Made by a program: the position numbers and the translations under genes
In this document: positions 32,422 through 40,172 of the stretch, in pieces
Layout: every line of letters starts with the position of its first letter
Position numbering within the stretch: the stretch's first letter is position 1
Assembly (NCBI RefSeq): GCF_014596525.1
Contig: NZ_MSJP01000079.1
Span: 1 to 64,000 of the forward strand
DNA from: Streptomyces sp. CBMA291
GTDB lineage: Bacteria > Actinomycetota > Actinomycetes > Streptomycetales > Streptomycetaceae
DNA: 64,000 nt
Direction: 5' to 3'
Notes under the pieces: model-generated
What the model was told of the DNA's origin: nothing
Database searches by the model: none
What the model saw: only the letters and a program-made list of their open reading frames with translations

Positions 32422-33828
32422 ATGACGGAAATTCTTGAGCAGGACATGACCGGTGGGGGGATATCCACCGAAGCCCGAGTGATCGATCACCCCGCCTGGC
32501 CCGAGCTCAAGAACGCCGTGGAAGAGATCCGCACCTGGCAGAGCACGGACGGCTCCATCGACTTCGGGCGCGAGGGCGCGCCCGCCCGCTCCCTCGCGGA
32601 GCTGACCCTCGACCGCGTCACCTCCGCCATCGAGCAGCTCTCCCCGCTCGTCCCGCACGACGGCGCCTATCACCGCGCCCTCGTCTCCGACCTGCGCAAG
32701 TGGGGCGAGAGCGGCTTCACCGTCCCGGACTTCCTGGACTCGCTGCTCACCTTCCACCCGGCCGCCGACCGCGTCGACGGACTTCAGCACCTCGTGCTCT
32801 TCCCGATGTACACGCAGAACGGGAACCCGGACCGCAACCTCGAAGCCGTCGTGCTCCGCATGGTCTGGCCCGAGTGGCTCTCGGAGCTGGAACGCACCCG
32901 CTACGACAACCCGCTCTTCTGCGGCATCACCTTCGAGGACTTCACCAGCGGGTACGACACCAACTCCGCCGTCCTCTTCCCGGAGACCATCGCCGTCCGC
33001 GAGGCCCCCGAGCGCTTCACCTGGGGCGGCATCTTCTGCGACCGCGAGGCGGCCCGCTTCCGCAAGGTGACCGAGGCGGCCGTCGACACCCTCGGCATCG
33101 AGCTGCCGGACGACATCGCCGCGATGATCGGCGACCAGACCCGCTGCGAGCAGGCCTTCGTGCTCTGGGACATGGTCCACGACCGCACCCACAGCCACGG
33201 GGACCTGCCCTTCGACCCCTTCATGATCAAGCAGCGCCAGCCCTTCTGGATGTACGGCCTCGAAGAGCTGCGCTGCGACCTCACCGCCTTCAAGGAGGCT
33301 GTGAAGCTGGAGGCCGAAGGCAACACGCACGGCCGTGACGTGCAGTACGCGGTCCTCTTCGACCGCATGTTCCGCTTCCCGCTCTCCGGCGACCGCAACC
33401 GCAACTACGACGGTCTCGGCGGCCAGCTCCTCTTCGCGTACCTGCACAAGAACGACGTGGTGCGCTGGACGGACAACACCCTCAAGATCGACTGGCAGCG
33501 GGCCCCCGAGGTCACCAACCGCCTCTGCGCCGAGATCGAGACGCTCTACCGCGACGGCATCGACCGCCCGAAGCTCGTCCACTGGTTCAAGGCGTACGAG
33601 CTGGTCTCCGCCTATCTCGCCCCCCACCCGGGCTCCACCTGGGCCAAGGGTCCCGAGGCCCTGGACCTCTCCCTCCCGCCGCGCAAGCTCGTCGACGACG
33701 TGCTTCCCGACGAGTTTCCGCTCAGCATGTTCTTCGAGGCCCTCGCCAAGAAGCTGAAGGGCGTGATCGCCGAGACGAAGGGGATCACCGCCACCGGCGC
33801 CCCGCGGGCAGAGCGGGCCGCCGCGTGA
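32422..33828 (+). CDS. DUF6421 family protein
   Basis: A 468-residue soluble protein that I recognise as the DUF6421 family, conserved in Streptomyces without known function. Visible segments include HLVLFPMYTQNGNPDRNLEA, NPLFCGITFEDFTSGYDTNS, a His-rich WDMVHDRTHSHGDLPFDPF that could bind metal, and MFRFPLSGDRNRNYDGLGGQ. No signal peptide or membrane helix. GGAGGAAG precedes ATG 32422. The SDR and threonine aldolase genes follow in one operon; the linkage suggests a shared metabolic role, which I cannot name. Confidence 0.82.
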   Translation: MTEILEQDMTGGGISTEARVIDHPAWPELKNAVEEIRTWQSTDGSIDFGREGAPARSLAELTLDRVTSAIEQLSPLVPHDGAYHRALVSDLRKWGESGFTVPDFLDSLLTFHPAADRVDGLQHLVLFPMYTQNGNPDRNLEAVVLRMVWPEWLSELERTRYDNPLFCGITFEDFTSGYDTNSAVLFPETIAVREAPERFTWGGIFCDREAARFRKVTEAAVDTLGIELPDDIAAMIGDQTRCEQAFVLWDMVHDRTHSHGDLPFDPFMIKQRQPFWMYGLEELRCDLTAFKEAVKLEAEGNTHGRDVQYAVLFDRMFRFPLSGDRNRNYDGLGGQLLFAYLHKNDVVRWTDNTLKIDWQRAPEVTNRLCAEIETLYRDGIDRPKLVHWFKAYELVSAYLAPHPGSTWAKGPEALDLSLPPRKLVDDVLPDEFPLSMFFEALAKKLKGVIAETKGITATGAPRAERAAA

Positions 33829-33863
33829 GCGCGGGCACCGAGAACACGGAGGAGGCGTCGCCC

Positions 33864-34625
33864 ATGAACGCCAACGGAAACGGCGGGCCGCTCGACGGCG
33901 CCGTCATCGCGGTCGCCGGAGCGGCGGGACCCGCGGGCCGCGCGGCCCTGCTGCGCCTCGCCGAGGCGGGCGCCACCGTGGTCGCGTCCGACGCCGACCC
34001 GGCCCGCCTCGCGGAGGCCGTCGACGCCGCCAGCTACGCCCACGGCGGCGCCAAGGTCGTCGGCGACACCGTCGACCTGCTCGACCTGGCCGCCACCCGC
34101 GACTGGGCCGACAAGACGGAGAAGGAATTCGGCCGCGTCGACGGCCTGGTCCACCTCGTCGGAGGCTGGCGCGGCAGCCCCTCCTTCACCGAGACGGACC
34201 TCAAGGACTGGGACTTCCTGGAGAAGCTCCTCGTCCGCACCGTCCAGCACACCTCCCTCGCCTTCCACGACGCCCTGCTGCGCGGCGGCGGCCGGGGTCG
34301 CTACGCCCTGATCAGCCAGGTCGGCGCGCACAAGCCGGTCGCGCGGAACGCCGCGTACAACGCGGGCAAGGCGGCGGCCGAGGCCTGGACCCTCGCCATG
34401 GCCGACTCCTTCCGCAAGCTCGGGGGAGACGAAGGCCCCCAGGCGGCGGCTGCCATCCTGGTGATCAAGGCACTGGTGCACGACGCCATGCGCGCCGAAC
34501 GCCCCGATGCGAAATTCGCGGGCTTCACCGACGTCGACGACCTGGCCCGCGAGATCGTCGGCCTGTGGAGCAAGCCCGCCCAGGAACTGAATGGACAGCG
34601 TCTGTGGCTGACCCCCAAGCCGTGA
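33864..34625 (+). CDS. Short-chain dehydrogenase/reductase
   Basis: A 253-residue NAD(P)-dependent Rossmann enzyme. The dinucleotide motif is a variant, VAGAAGPAGRAALLRLAEAG, instead of TGxxxGxG; VDGLVHLVGGW is the family's NAG-like strand, and ISQVGAHKPVARNAAYNAGK carries the Ser and the YxxxK pair. Its ATG at 33864 has GGAGGAGG 7 nt upstream; an earlier GTG at 33825 overlaps the DUF6421 stop (GTGA) and is the alternative start. It overlaps the next gene. Substrate unknown. Confidence 0.88.
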   Translation: MNANGNGGPLDGAVIAVAGAAGPAGRAALLRLAEAGATVVASDADPARLAEAVDAASYAHGGAKVVGDTVDLLDLAATRDWADKTEKEFGRVDGLVHLVGGWRGSPSFTETDLKDWDFLEKLLVRTVQHTSLAFHDALLRGGGRGRYALISQVGAHKPVARNAAYNAGKAAAEAWTLAMADSFRKLGGDEGPQAAAAILVIKALVHDAMRAERPDAKFAGFTDVDDLAREIVGLWSKPAQELNGQRLWLTPKP

Positions 34626-35701
34626 CCGCGCACCCCGGACTCCGGACCGACGCCCGTCGTCGCCACGACCCCTCGGTCCGGGGCTTCGCCAGCGACAACT
34701 ACGCCGGCGCCCACCCGGAGATCCTCGCGGCCCTCGCCCTCGCCAACGACGGCCACCAGGTCGCCTACGGCGAGGACCAGTACACCGAACACCTCCAGCA
34801 GATCATGCGCGGCCACTTCGGCCCCGCCGCCGAGGCCTTCCCGGTCTTCAACGGCACGGGGGCCAACGTGACCGCCCTCCAGGCGCTCACCGACCGCTGG
34901 GGCGCGGTGATCTGCGCCGAGTCCGCCCACATCAACGTGGACGAGGGCGGCGCTCCGGAGCGGATGGGCGGCCTCAAGCTGCTCACCGTGCCCACTCCGG
35001 ACGGCAAGCTCACCCCTGAGCTGATCGACCGGCAGGCCTGGGGCTGGGAGGACGAGCACCGGGCGATGCCGCAGGTCGTCTCGATCACCCAGAACACCGA
35101 GCTGGGCACCGTCTACACGGTGGACGAGATCCGCGCGATCGTCGAGCACGCCCACGCCAAGGGCATGAAGGTGCACCTCGACGGGGCCCGGATAGCCAAC
35201 GCCGCCGCCTCGCTCGGCGTGCCGATGGGCGCGTTCACCAGCGAGGTGGGCGTCGACGTGCTGTCCTACGGCGGCACGAAGAACGGCATGATGTTCGGCG
35301 AGGCGGTCGTGGTCCTCGACCCCGGCACGGTCAGCCACATGAAGCACCTGCGCAAGCTGTCCATGCAGCTCGCGTCGAAGATGCGCTTCGTGTCGGTGCA
35401 GCTGGAAGCCCTCCTCGCGAAGGACCTGTGGCTGCGCAACGCGGGTCACGCCAACGCGATGGCCCGTCGGCTCGCCGCCGGGGTGCGCGAGGTCGACGGG
35501 GTGGAGATCCTCTACCCGGTGCAGGCCAACGCGGTCTTCGCCCGCCTGCCGCACGAGGTGTCCCGACGCCTCCAGAAGCGCTTCCGCTTCTACTTCTGGG
35601 ACGAGGCGGCCGGTGATGTGCGCTGGATGTGCGCCTACGACACCACGGAGGACGACGTGGACGCCTTCCTCCAGGCCCTGAAGGAAGAGATCGCCCACTG
35701 A
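34604..35701 (+). CDS. Low-specificity threonine aldolase / beta-eliminating lyase family
   Basis: A PLP fold-type I enzyme of about 365 residues that would cleave beta-hydroxy amino acids such as threonine to glycine and an aldehyde. Signatures are RGFASDNYAGAHPEILAALA, VFNGTGANVTALQALTDRWG, AESAHINVDEGGAPE, VHLDGARIANAAASLG and the Schiff-base lysine in SYGGTKNGMMFGEAVV. Start is uncertain: GTG 34604 is used, while GTG 34622 overlaps the SDR stop and GTG 34565 is further upstream; none has a clear ribosome site, consistent with coupled translation. Last gene of the DUF6421 operon, closed by the terminator at 35720. Confidence 0.9.
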   Translation: MADPQAVTAHPGLRTDARRRHDPSVRGFASDNYAGAHPEILAALALANDGHQVAYGEDQYTEHLQQIMRGHFGPAAEAFPVFNGTGANVTALQALTDRWGAVICAESAHINVDEGGAPERMGGLKLLTVPTPDGKLTPELIDRQAWGWEDEHRAMPQVVSITQNTELGTVYTVDEIRAIVEHAHAKGMKVHLDGARIANAAASLGVPMGAFTSEVGVDVLSYGGTKNGMMFGEAVVVLDPGTVSHMKHLRKLSMQLASKMRFVSVQLEALLAKDLWLRNAGHANAMARRLAAGVREVDGVEILYPVQANAVFARLPHEVSRRLQKRFRFYFWDEAAGDVRWMCAYDTTEDDVDAFLQALKEEIAH

Positions 35702-35719
35702 CCCGGGCTGCATGAATAT

Positions 35720-35759
35720 ACGGCCGGATGGAAAGTCATTGACTTCCGTCCGGCCGTTT
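35720..35759 (+). terminator. Intrinsic terminator of the DUF6421-SDR-aldolase operon
   Basis: ACGGCCGGATGGAA (35720-35733) pairs with TTCCGTCCGGCCGT (35744-35757), 14 bp with one T-G wobble, followed by TT. It overlaps the -35 element of the next gene's promoter. Confidence 0.82.
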
Positions 35760-35768
35760 CCGTACGCT
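35739..35768 (+). promoter_or_regulatory. Probable promoter for a leaderless transglutaminase mRNA
   Basis: TTGACT (35739-35744), an 18-nt spacer and TACGCT (35763-35768) end 8 nt before the ATG at 35777. There is no ribosome binding site between them (CCCCCCAC), so transcription should start at or next to the ATG. Confidence 0.65.
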
Positions 35769-35776
35769 CCCCCCAC

Positions 35777-36376
35777 ATGGAACTCATCCAGCAGAACCCG
35801 GACATCGCCGCCTATCTGGCCCCCGGTGAAGCCGTCGACCACGAGCATCCGACGGTCGGACGCGTCGTCGAACACCTCTCCCGGGAACACCCGGACGCAT
35901 ACGCATACGCCGAAGCGGCCTTCGCGCACGTCCGCGACACCATCCCGCACTCCGCCGACTCCGGCGACCTCCGCGTCACCTGGCGCGCCTCCGACGTCCT
36001 GGAGGAGCGCACCGGCATCTGCTACGCCAAGGCGGTGGCGTACGCCGCGCTCCTGCGTGCCCGGGGGATCCCGGCGGCCCTCTGCTACCAGCGGCTCGCC
36101 GACGACGACGGATCGCGTCCGGTGCTCCACGGTCTCGTCGCCGTCCTGCTCCCGGGGGAGCGGACCTGGGCCCGGCAGGACCCGCGCGGCAACAAGCCCG
36201 GCGTCGACGCCCGGTTCTCGATCGGGGAGGAGCGGCTGGCCTGGACCGTACGCCCGGAGTTCAATGAAGTGGACTATCCGGTGCTCTATGCTGAACCACA
36301 TCCGGTCGTCCTCGACGCACTGCGCGCCGCCCCCGACCGGCCCACCCTCTGGCGGACGCTCCCCACCGAGCTCTGA
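35777..36376 (+). CDS. Transglutaminase-like cysteine protease family protein
   Basis: A 199-residue protein of the transglutaminase-core superfamily. The catalytic triad is visible: Cys82 in ERTGICYAKAVAYAALLRA, His118 in PVLHGLVAVLL and Asp135 in WARQDPRGNK. Such bacterial proteins usually act as peptidases or amidases rather than cross-linking enzymes. No signal peptide, so it is cytoplasmic. Predicted to be leaderless from the promoter position. The B3/B4 gene follows after 26 nt, so they are probably cotranscribed. Confidence 0.9.
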   Translation: MELIQQNPDIAAYLAPGEAVDHEHPTVGRVVEHLSREHPDAYAYAEAAFAHVRDTIPHSADSGDLRVTWRASDVLEERTGICYAKAVAYAALLRARGIPAALCYQRLADDDGSRPVLHGLVAVLLPGERTWARQDPRGNKPGVDARFSIGEERLAWTVRPEFNEVDYPVLYAEPHPVVLDALRAAPDRPTLWRTLPTEL

Positions 36377-36402
36377 CCCCGGACACCGGCGAACGGCGGA
36401 TC

Positions 36403-37095
36403 ATGACCCTCACGCTCACAGTCTCCGAAGAAGTGCGCACCCTCGCCCCCGGCTTCAGCTTCCTGCTGGTCGAAGCCCGCGGACTGGTCAACGGGCCCAG
36501 CGACGAGGCCAGTTCGGCGCTTCTCGACGAGGCCGCGCGGCGGCTCGCCGAACGGCTCGACGGCCGCACCCCCGACCAGGACCCGCACATCGCCGCCTGG
36601 CGCGCCGCGTACACCGCGTTCGGCGCCAAGCCCTCCCGTACGCGCAACTCGGCGGAGGCGCTCGCCCGGCGCGCCCTCGCGGACGGCGGACTGCCCCGGA
36701 TCAACCGGCTGGTCGACGCCTACAACGCGGTCAGCGTCGCCCGTCTGATCCCGGTCGGCGGCGAGGACCTGAGCCGCGTCCAGGGCGCCATGAGCCTGGT
36801 CAGGGCCGGTGGGGACGAGCCCTTCGTCACCATGGCGGGCGGCGCGGAGACCGTCGAGCACCCCGAGCCCGGCGAGATCGTCTGGCGCGACGAGGAGGGC
36901 GTCACCTGCCGCCGCTGGAACTGGCGCCAGGGCCCCCGTACCCGGATCGACGACGACACCACCGACGCCTTCTTCCTCCTGGAGTCGCTCGCCCCCATGA
37001 CCGGGGACGAACTCCGAGCGGCGGGCGCCGAGCTGGCACGGTCGCTCGAAAAGCTCAGCCCCGGCGCCCGGATCACCGTCCGCGACCCGGAGTGA
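36403..37095 (+). CDS. B3/B4 (phenylalanyl-tRNA synthetase beta editing-like) domain protein
   Basis: A 230-residue protein whose fold corresponds to the B3/B4 domain of PheT, the editing module for mischarged tRNA. Typical segments are HIAAWRAAYTAFGAKPSRTR, LPRINRLVDAYNAVSVARLI, PVGGEDLSRVQGAMSLVRAG and GEIVWRDEEGVTCRRWNWRQ. Stand-alone copies may edit aminoacyl-tRNA or bind tRNA; the exact role is unproven. It lies 26 nt after the transglutaminase-like gene, and converges on the acyltransferase gene with a 15-bp gap. Confidence 0.88.
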   Translation: MTLTLTVSEEVRTLAPGFSFLLVEARGLVNGPSDEASSALLDEAARRLAERLDGRTPDQDPHIAAWRAAYTAFGAKPSRTRNSAEALARRALADGGLPRINRLVDAYNAVSVARLIPVGGEDLSRVQGAMSLVRAGGDEPFVTMAGGAETVEHPEPGEIVWRDEEGVTCRRWNWRQGPRTRIDDDTTDAFFLLESLAPMTGDELRAAGAELARSLEKLSPGARITVRDPE

Positions 37096-37110
37096 GCCAC
37101 CCCGCCAGGG

Positions 37111-37833
37111 TCAGCCGGCTTCCTTGACCTGGGCGGGCGTCGGAGCCGTACCCCCGAGGTGCGCGGGCACCCACCAGGTGTCGCCCGCGTCCTTGGGGCG
37201 GACCGGATAGGCGCGCTGGGCCGCCTCCAGAAGCTCCTGGACGCGTCCGCGCAGCCGACGGGTGATCGCGCCCGCGTACTGGTCGGCGGGCGCCTCCACG
37301 GGCTCGCCGACCCGGATCGTCACCGGGATGTGGCTGCGCTTGAAGTTCCTCGGCCGGCCCTTCGTCCAGATCCGCTGGGTGCCCCACAGCGCCATCGGGA
37401 CCAGCGGGACGCCCGCCTCCTGCGCGAGGCGCGCCGCGCCCGTCTTGAAGCCCTTCAGCGTGAACGAGGGGGAGATCGTCGCCTCGGGGAAGACGCCGAT
37501 GATCTCCCCGGCGCGCAGCGACTCCAGGGCGTGCCGGTAGGCGTGCTCGCCCTGGGTGCGGTCCACCGGGATGTGCTTCATGCCGCGCATGAGCGGTCCC
37601 GAGACCTTGTGCCGGAAGACCGAGTCCTTCGCCATGAAGCGCACCAGACGCTTCTGCGGGCGGGCCGCGAGCCCGGTGAAGATGAAGTCGAGGTAGCTGA
37701 TGTGGTTGCTGACCAGCACCGCCCCTCCGGTCCGCGGGATGTGCTCGGAACCCTGGGTGTCGATCTTCAGATCGAGTGCCTTGAACAGGGTGAGCGCGGC
37801 ACCGATGACCGGCCGGTAGACGAGTTCTGCCAT
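37111..37833 (-). CDS. 1-acyl-sn-glycerol-3-phosphate acyltransferase (PlsC family)
   Basis: A 240-residue membrane-associated acyltransferase that would acylate lysophosphatidic acid in phospholipid synthesis. Motif I is VSNHISYLDFIF (NHx4D), motif II is the KHIPVDR block, motif III is FPEATISPS (variant of EGxR) and motif IV is VPLVPMALWG. An N-terminal amphipathic or hydrophobic segment (VYRPVIGAALTLFKALDL) anchors it. ATG 37833 is chosen as the fold begins there; 42 extra in-frame residues upstream are Arg/Pro-rich and unlikely. It lies alone between convergent and divergent neighbours. Confidence 0.92.
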   Translation of the reverse strand: MAELVYRPVIGAALTLFKALDLKIDTQGSEHIPRTGGAVLVSNHISYLDFIFTGLAARPQKRLVRFMAKDSVFRHKVSGPLMRGMKHIPVDRTQGEHAYRHALESLRAGEIIGVFPEATISPSFTLKGFKTGAARLAQEAGVPLVPMALWGTQRIWTKGRPRNFKRSHIPVTIRVGEPVEAPADQYAGAITRRLRGRVQELLEAAQRAYPVRPKDAGDTWWVPAHLGGTAPTPAQVKEAG

Positions 37834-38061
37834 CGGAGAGGAACCTCTTCTTCGTCTGCCTGGGGAGGGTCTCCCGGCGAAGTTACGCGGCCGTAGGTTT
37901 TCGGCTTTGGGCAGATCGTGCCCCATGTGGGCCGTCGTGACCAGTCCAGACGGCTTCATACGGGGAGATTCTCGTCACTCGCGGTTGCGGGGGCGGGAAT
38001 CGAATGCTCTCGTGTGACGCTGCACCACGGGGAACGGAAACGAAGCGGAGGAGGGGGAAGG

Positions 38062-38376
38062 ATGACCACCGGGATCCTTGATCCGGAGGTGCTCGGCGCG
38101 CCGCTGGGGGAGCGGGCCACCCTCGTCCAGTTCTCCAGCGCTTTCTGTCAGCCCTGCCGCGCCACCCGCCGCACCCTGGCCGAGGTCGCCGCCATGGTCC
38201 CGGGCGTCGGGCACGTGGAGATCGACGCGGAGGAGCGGCTCGCGCTCGTCCGCGAACTCGGGGTCACCCGCACTCCCACCGTCCTCGTCCTCGACGCGGC
38301 GGGTCGCATCATGCGGCGCGCCGCCGGGCAGCCCCGCACGGCGGATGTCATCGCGGCCCTGGGCCGGGTGCTCTGA
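38062..38376 (+). CDS. Thioredoxin-family protein with a CQPC active site
   Basis: A 104-residue thioredoxin fold. The redox motif is FSSAFCQPCRATRR (Cys29 and Cys32), with Gln-Pro instead of the Gly-Pro of classical thioredoxins. The cis-Pro loop is seen in GVTRTPTVLVLD and the closing glycine in AAGQPRTADV. The length is about one thioredoxin domain without export signal, so it is a cytoplasmic dithiol protein. GGAGGAGGGGGAAGG precedes ATG 38062. The altered dipeptide should change redox potential or partners. Confidence 0.9.
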   Translation: MTTGILDPEVLGAPLGERATLVQFSSAFCQPCRATRRTLAEVAAMVPGVGHVEIDAEERLALVRELGVTRTPTVLVLDAAGRIMRRAAGQPRTADVIAALGRVL

Positions 38377-38410
38377 CGCCGTGACACTCCTCCCACATCG
38401 CGGTACGCGC

Positions 38411-38440
38411 TTGACTGCACGCGGCAACGATCGTCACCCT
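38411..38440 (+). promoter_or_regulatory. Probable promoter of the leader peptide and flavin reductase
   Basis: TTGACT (38411-38416), an 18-nt spacer and a -10-like CACCCT (38435-38440) end 6 nt before the leader's GTG at 38447. No ribosome site intervenes, which suggests leaderless translation of the leader peptide. Confidence 0.5.
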
Positions 38441-38446
38441 GACGGT

Positions 38447-38527
38447 GTGCCCCCAGAACTCCTTCTCTACGGCCGGCCCCATGTGGACCTGGCCCGCAAC
38501 GCGAGCGCGCGCTGTCCGGGTGTCTGA
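38447..38527 (+). CDS. Actinobacterial regulatory leader peptide, 26 residues
   Basis: GTG 38447 to TGA 38525-38527 encodes a 26-residue peptide whose second half reads LYGRPHVDLARNASARC then PGV. This fits the HVDL-x-R-x-x-S-x-x-C pattern of the short leader peptides found before sulfur- and cysteine-related genes in actinobacteria, where ribosome stalling at Cys codons tunes the downstream gene. It lies 46 nt before the flavin reductase and directly after a promoter-like pair. The single TGT codon near the end is the likely sensing codon. The peptide probably has no function once released. Confidence 0.72.
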   Translation: MPPELLLYGRPHVDLARNASARCPGV

Positions 38528-38573
38528 CGACCCCAGGACCACTTCCATGCAGCCCTCGCAGAAGGACAACTCC

Positions 38574-39098
38574 ATGACGGTTTCGCCCGAGCTTCGTACC
38601 GTTCCCCCTCTCGGCGTCCCCCGGCAGGCCTCTCCCGACCTGCTCCGCTCCGTCTTCCGCCGGCACGCGGCCGGTGTCGCGGTCGTCACCGCGCACGGCG
38701 AGCACCCCGTCGGTTTCACCGCCACCTCGCTCAACTCCGTCGCCGCCGAGCCCCCCTTGATCTCCTTCGGGGTGGGTGTCTCCTCCTCCAGCTGGCCCGT
38801 GCTCGCCGAGGCCGAGCACATCGGCGTGCACATACTCGGCGAGCACCAGCAGGAGCTGGCCGCCCTCTTCGCGCGCAGCGGAGCCGACCGCTTCGGCGAG
38901 GGGACCCGCTGGAGCACCGGCCCCGAGGGCGTCCCCGTGCTCGACGGCGTCCTCGCCTGGCTGGTCTGCCGTGTGGTGGCCCGGGTGCCCGCGGGGGACC
39001 ACCGGATCGTGATCGCGCAGGCGATCGCGGGCGACCCCGACGGGGCGGGCCGGCCGCTGCTCTACCACCACGGCCGCTTCAACGCCCTGCGCGACTGA
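38574..39098 (+). CDS. Flavin reductase-like FMN-binding protein
   Basis: A 174-residue split-barrel flavoprotein. Typical parts are LRSVFRRHAAGVAVVTAHGE, PVGFTATSLNSVAAEPPLIS (the FTATS-x-NSVS motif that binds flavin), HIGVHILGEHQQELAALFAR and the C-terminal DHRIVIAQAIAG then LYHHGRF. It would supply reduced flavin to a two-component monooxygenase, or act as a reductase itself. The upstream leader peptide suggests a link to sulfur supply, such as sulfonate use, but no monooxygenase gene is adjacent. ATG 38574 has AGAAGGA about 9 nt upstream. Confidence 0.92.
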   Translation: MTVSPELRTVPPLGVPRQASPDLLRSVFRRHAAGVAVVTAHGEHPVGFTATSLNSVAAEPPLISFGVGVSSSSWPVLAEAEHIGVHILGEHQQELAALFARSGADRFGEGTRWSTGPEGVPVLDGVLAWLVCRVVARVPAGDHRIVIAQAIAGDPDGAGRPLLYHHGRFNALRD

Positions 39099-39105
39099 GA
39101 GTTCC

Positions 39106-39127
39106 CGCGCGGACGGCTTTCCGCGCG
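39106..39127 (+). terminator. Hairpin after the flavin reductase gene
   Basis: CGCGCGGA (39106-39113) and TCCGCGCG (39120-39127) are exact complements with a 6-nt loop, 7 nt after the stop codon. Confidence 0.65.
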
Positions 39128-39177
39128 TTGGGCAGATCACATTCCTGAGCGCTTGCTTACCGGTCGCCAACTGGGTC

Positions 39178-39222
39178 TACTGGCGAGTAATATTTCGGTC
39201 GGGGCGTCCGCCGCCCCGACCG
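39178..39222 (+). promoter_or_regulatory. Upstream region of the ETF operon: small palindrome, -10-like hexamer and hairpin
   Basis: TACT-GGCG-AGTA (39178-39189) is a small perfect inverted repeat overlapping TAATAT (39188-39193), a good -10 without a clear -35. Just after it CGGTCGGGGCG (39196-39206) and CGCCCCGACCG (39212-39222) form an 11-bp stem. The hairpin would lie at the very 5' end of a transcript from this promoter, about 77 nt before the etfB start. Confidence 0.5.
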
Positions 39223-39298
39223 GAAACCCGCCCTTCAGGCGCCTATGCTGCCAAGCGACAAGGCAGCCAAGTTATGACGATGCAGTAGGAGAGCCGGC

Positions 39299-40084
39299 GT
39301 GAGCTTGAGGATCGTTGTCTGTGTGAAGTACGTGCCCGACGCCACCGGCGACCGGCACTTCGCCGATGACCTGACCGTCGACCGCGACGACGTCGACGGC
39401 CTGCTGTCGGAGCTTGACGAGTACGCGGTCGAGCAGGCGCTCCAGATCGCCGAAGAGGCCGACGACGCCGAGGTCACCGTGGTCACCGTCGGCCCCGAGG
39501 ACGCCAAGGACGCCCTGCGCAAGGCGCTCTCCATGGGCGCCGACAAGGCCGTCCACGTCGAGGACGACGACCTGCACGGCAGCGACGTCATGGCCACCTC
39601 CCTGGTGCTCGCCAAGGCGATCGAGAAGACCGGCTACGACGTCGTCATCGCGGGCATGGCCTCCACCGACGGCGTCATGGGCGTCCTCCCGGCCATCCTC
39701 GCCGAGCGTCTGGGCGTCCCGCAGGTCACCCTGCTCTCCGAGGTCGGCATCGAGGACGGCAAGGTCACCGGCCGCCGCGACGGCGACACCGCCTCCGAGC
39801 AGCTGGAGGCCTCCCTCCCGGCCGTCGTCTCCGTGACCGACCAGTCCGGCGAGGCGCGCTACCCCTCCTTCAAGGGCATCATGGCGGCCAAGAAGAAGCC
39901 GGTCGAGTCCCTCGACCTCTCCGACCTCGGCCTCGAAGCCGGGGAAGTGGGTCTCGAAGGCTCCTGGACCGCGGTCGACTCCGCCACCGAGCGTCCGGCG
40001 CGCACCGCCGGAACGATCGTCAAGGACGAGGGCGAGGGCGGCAGGCAGCTCGCCGGCTTCCTCGCGGAGCAGAAGTTCATCTAG
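39299..40084 (+). CDS. etfB: Electron transfer flavoprotein beta subunit
   Basis: A 261-residue subunit that, with EtfA, carries electrons from acyl-CoA and other dehydrogenases to the quinone pool. It starts LRIVVCVKYVPDATGDRHFA, the standard EtfB beginning. EVTVVTVGPEDAKDALRKAL, GMASTDGVMGVLPAILAERL and YPSFKGIMAAKKKPVESLDL (the family signature near the C-terminus, AMP-binding side) are all present. The GTG start at 39299 has TAGGAGAG 5 nt upstream. Its partner etfA follows after 88 nt. Confidence 0.97.
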   Translation: MSLRIVVCVKYVPDATGDRHFADDLTVDRDDVDGLLSELDEYAVEQALQIAEEADDAEVTVVTVGPEDAKDALRKALSMGADKAVHVEDDDLHGSDVMATSLVLAKAIEKTGYDVVIAGMASTDGVMGVLPAILAERLGVPQVTLLSEVGIEDGKVTGRRDGDTASEQLEASLPAVVSVTDQSGEARYPSFKGIMAAKKKPVESLDLSDLGLEAGEVGLEGSWTAVDSATERPARTAGTIVKDEGEGGRQLAGFLAEQKFI

Positions 40085-40172
40085 GACTCAGCCCCGCGGG
40101 CCGGACGCACCCTCCCGGCCCGTGCGAGCCCTTCCGACCGCCCCTTTTTCGTTCGCAGGAGATGAAAGTCCC

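Noticed and set aside
39159..39187. -35 TTGCTT paired with TAATAT before the ETF genes
   Set aside because: The spacing of 29 nt is far from 16-18 nt; the -10 alone was kept as weak evidence.
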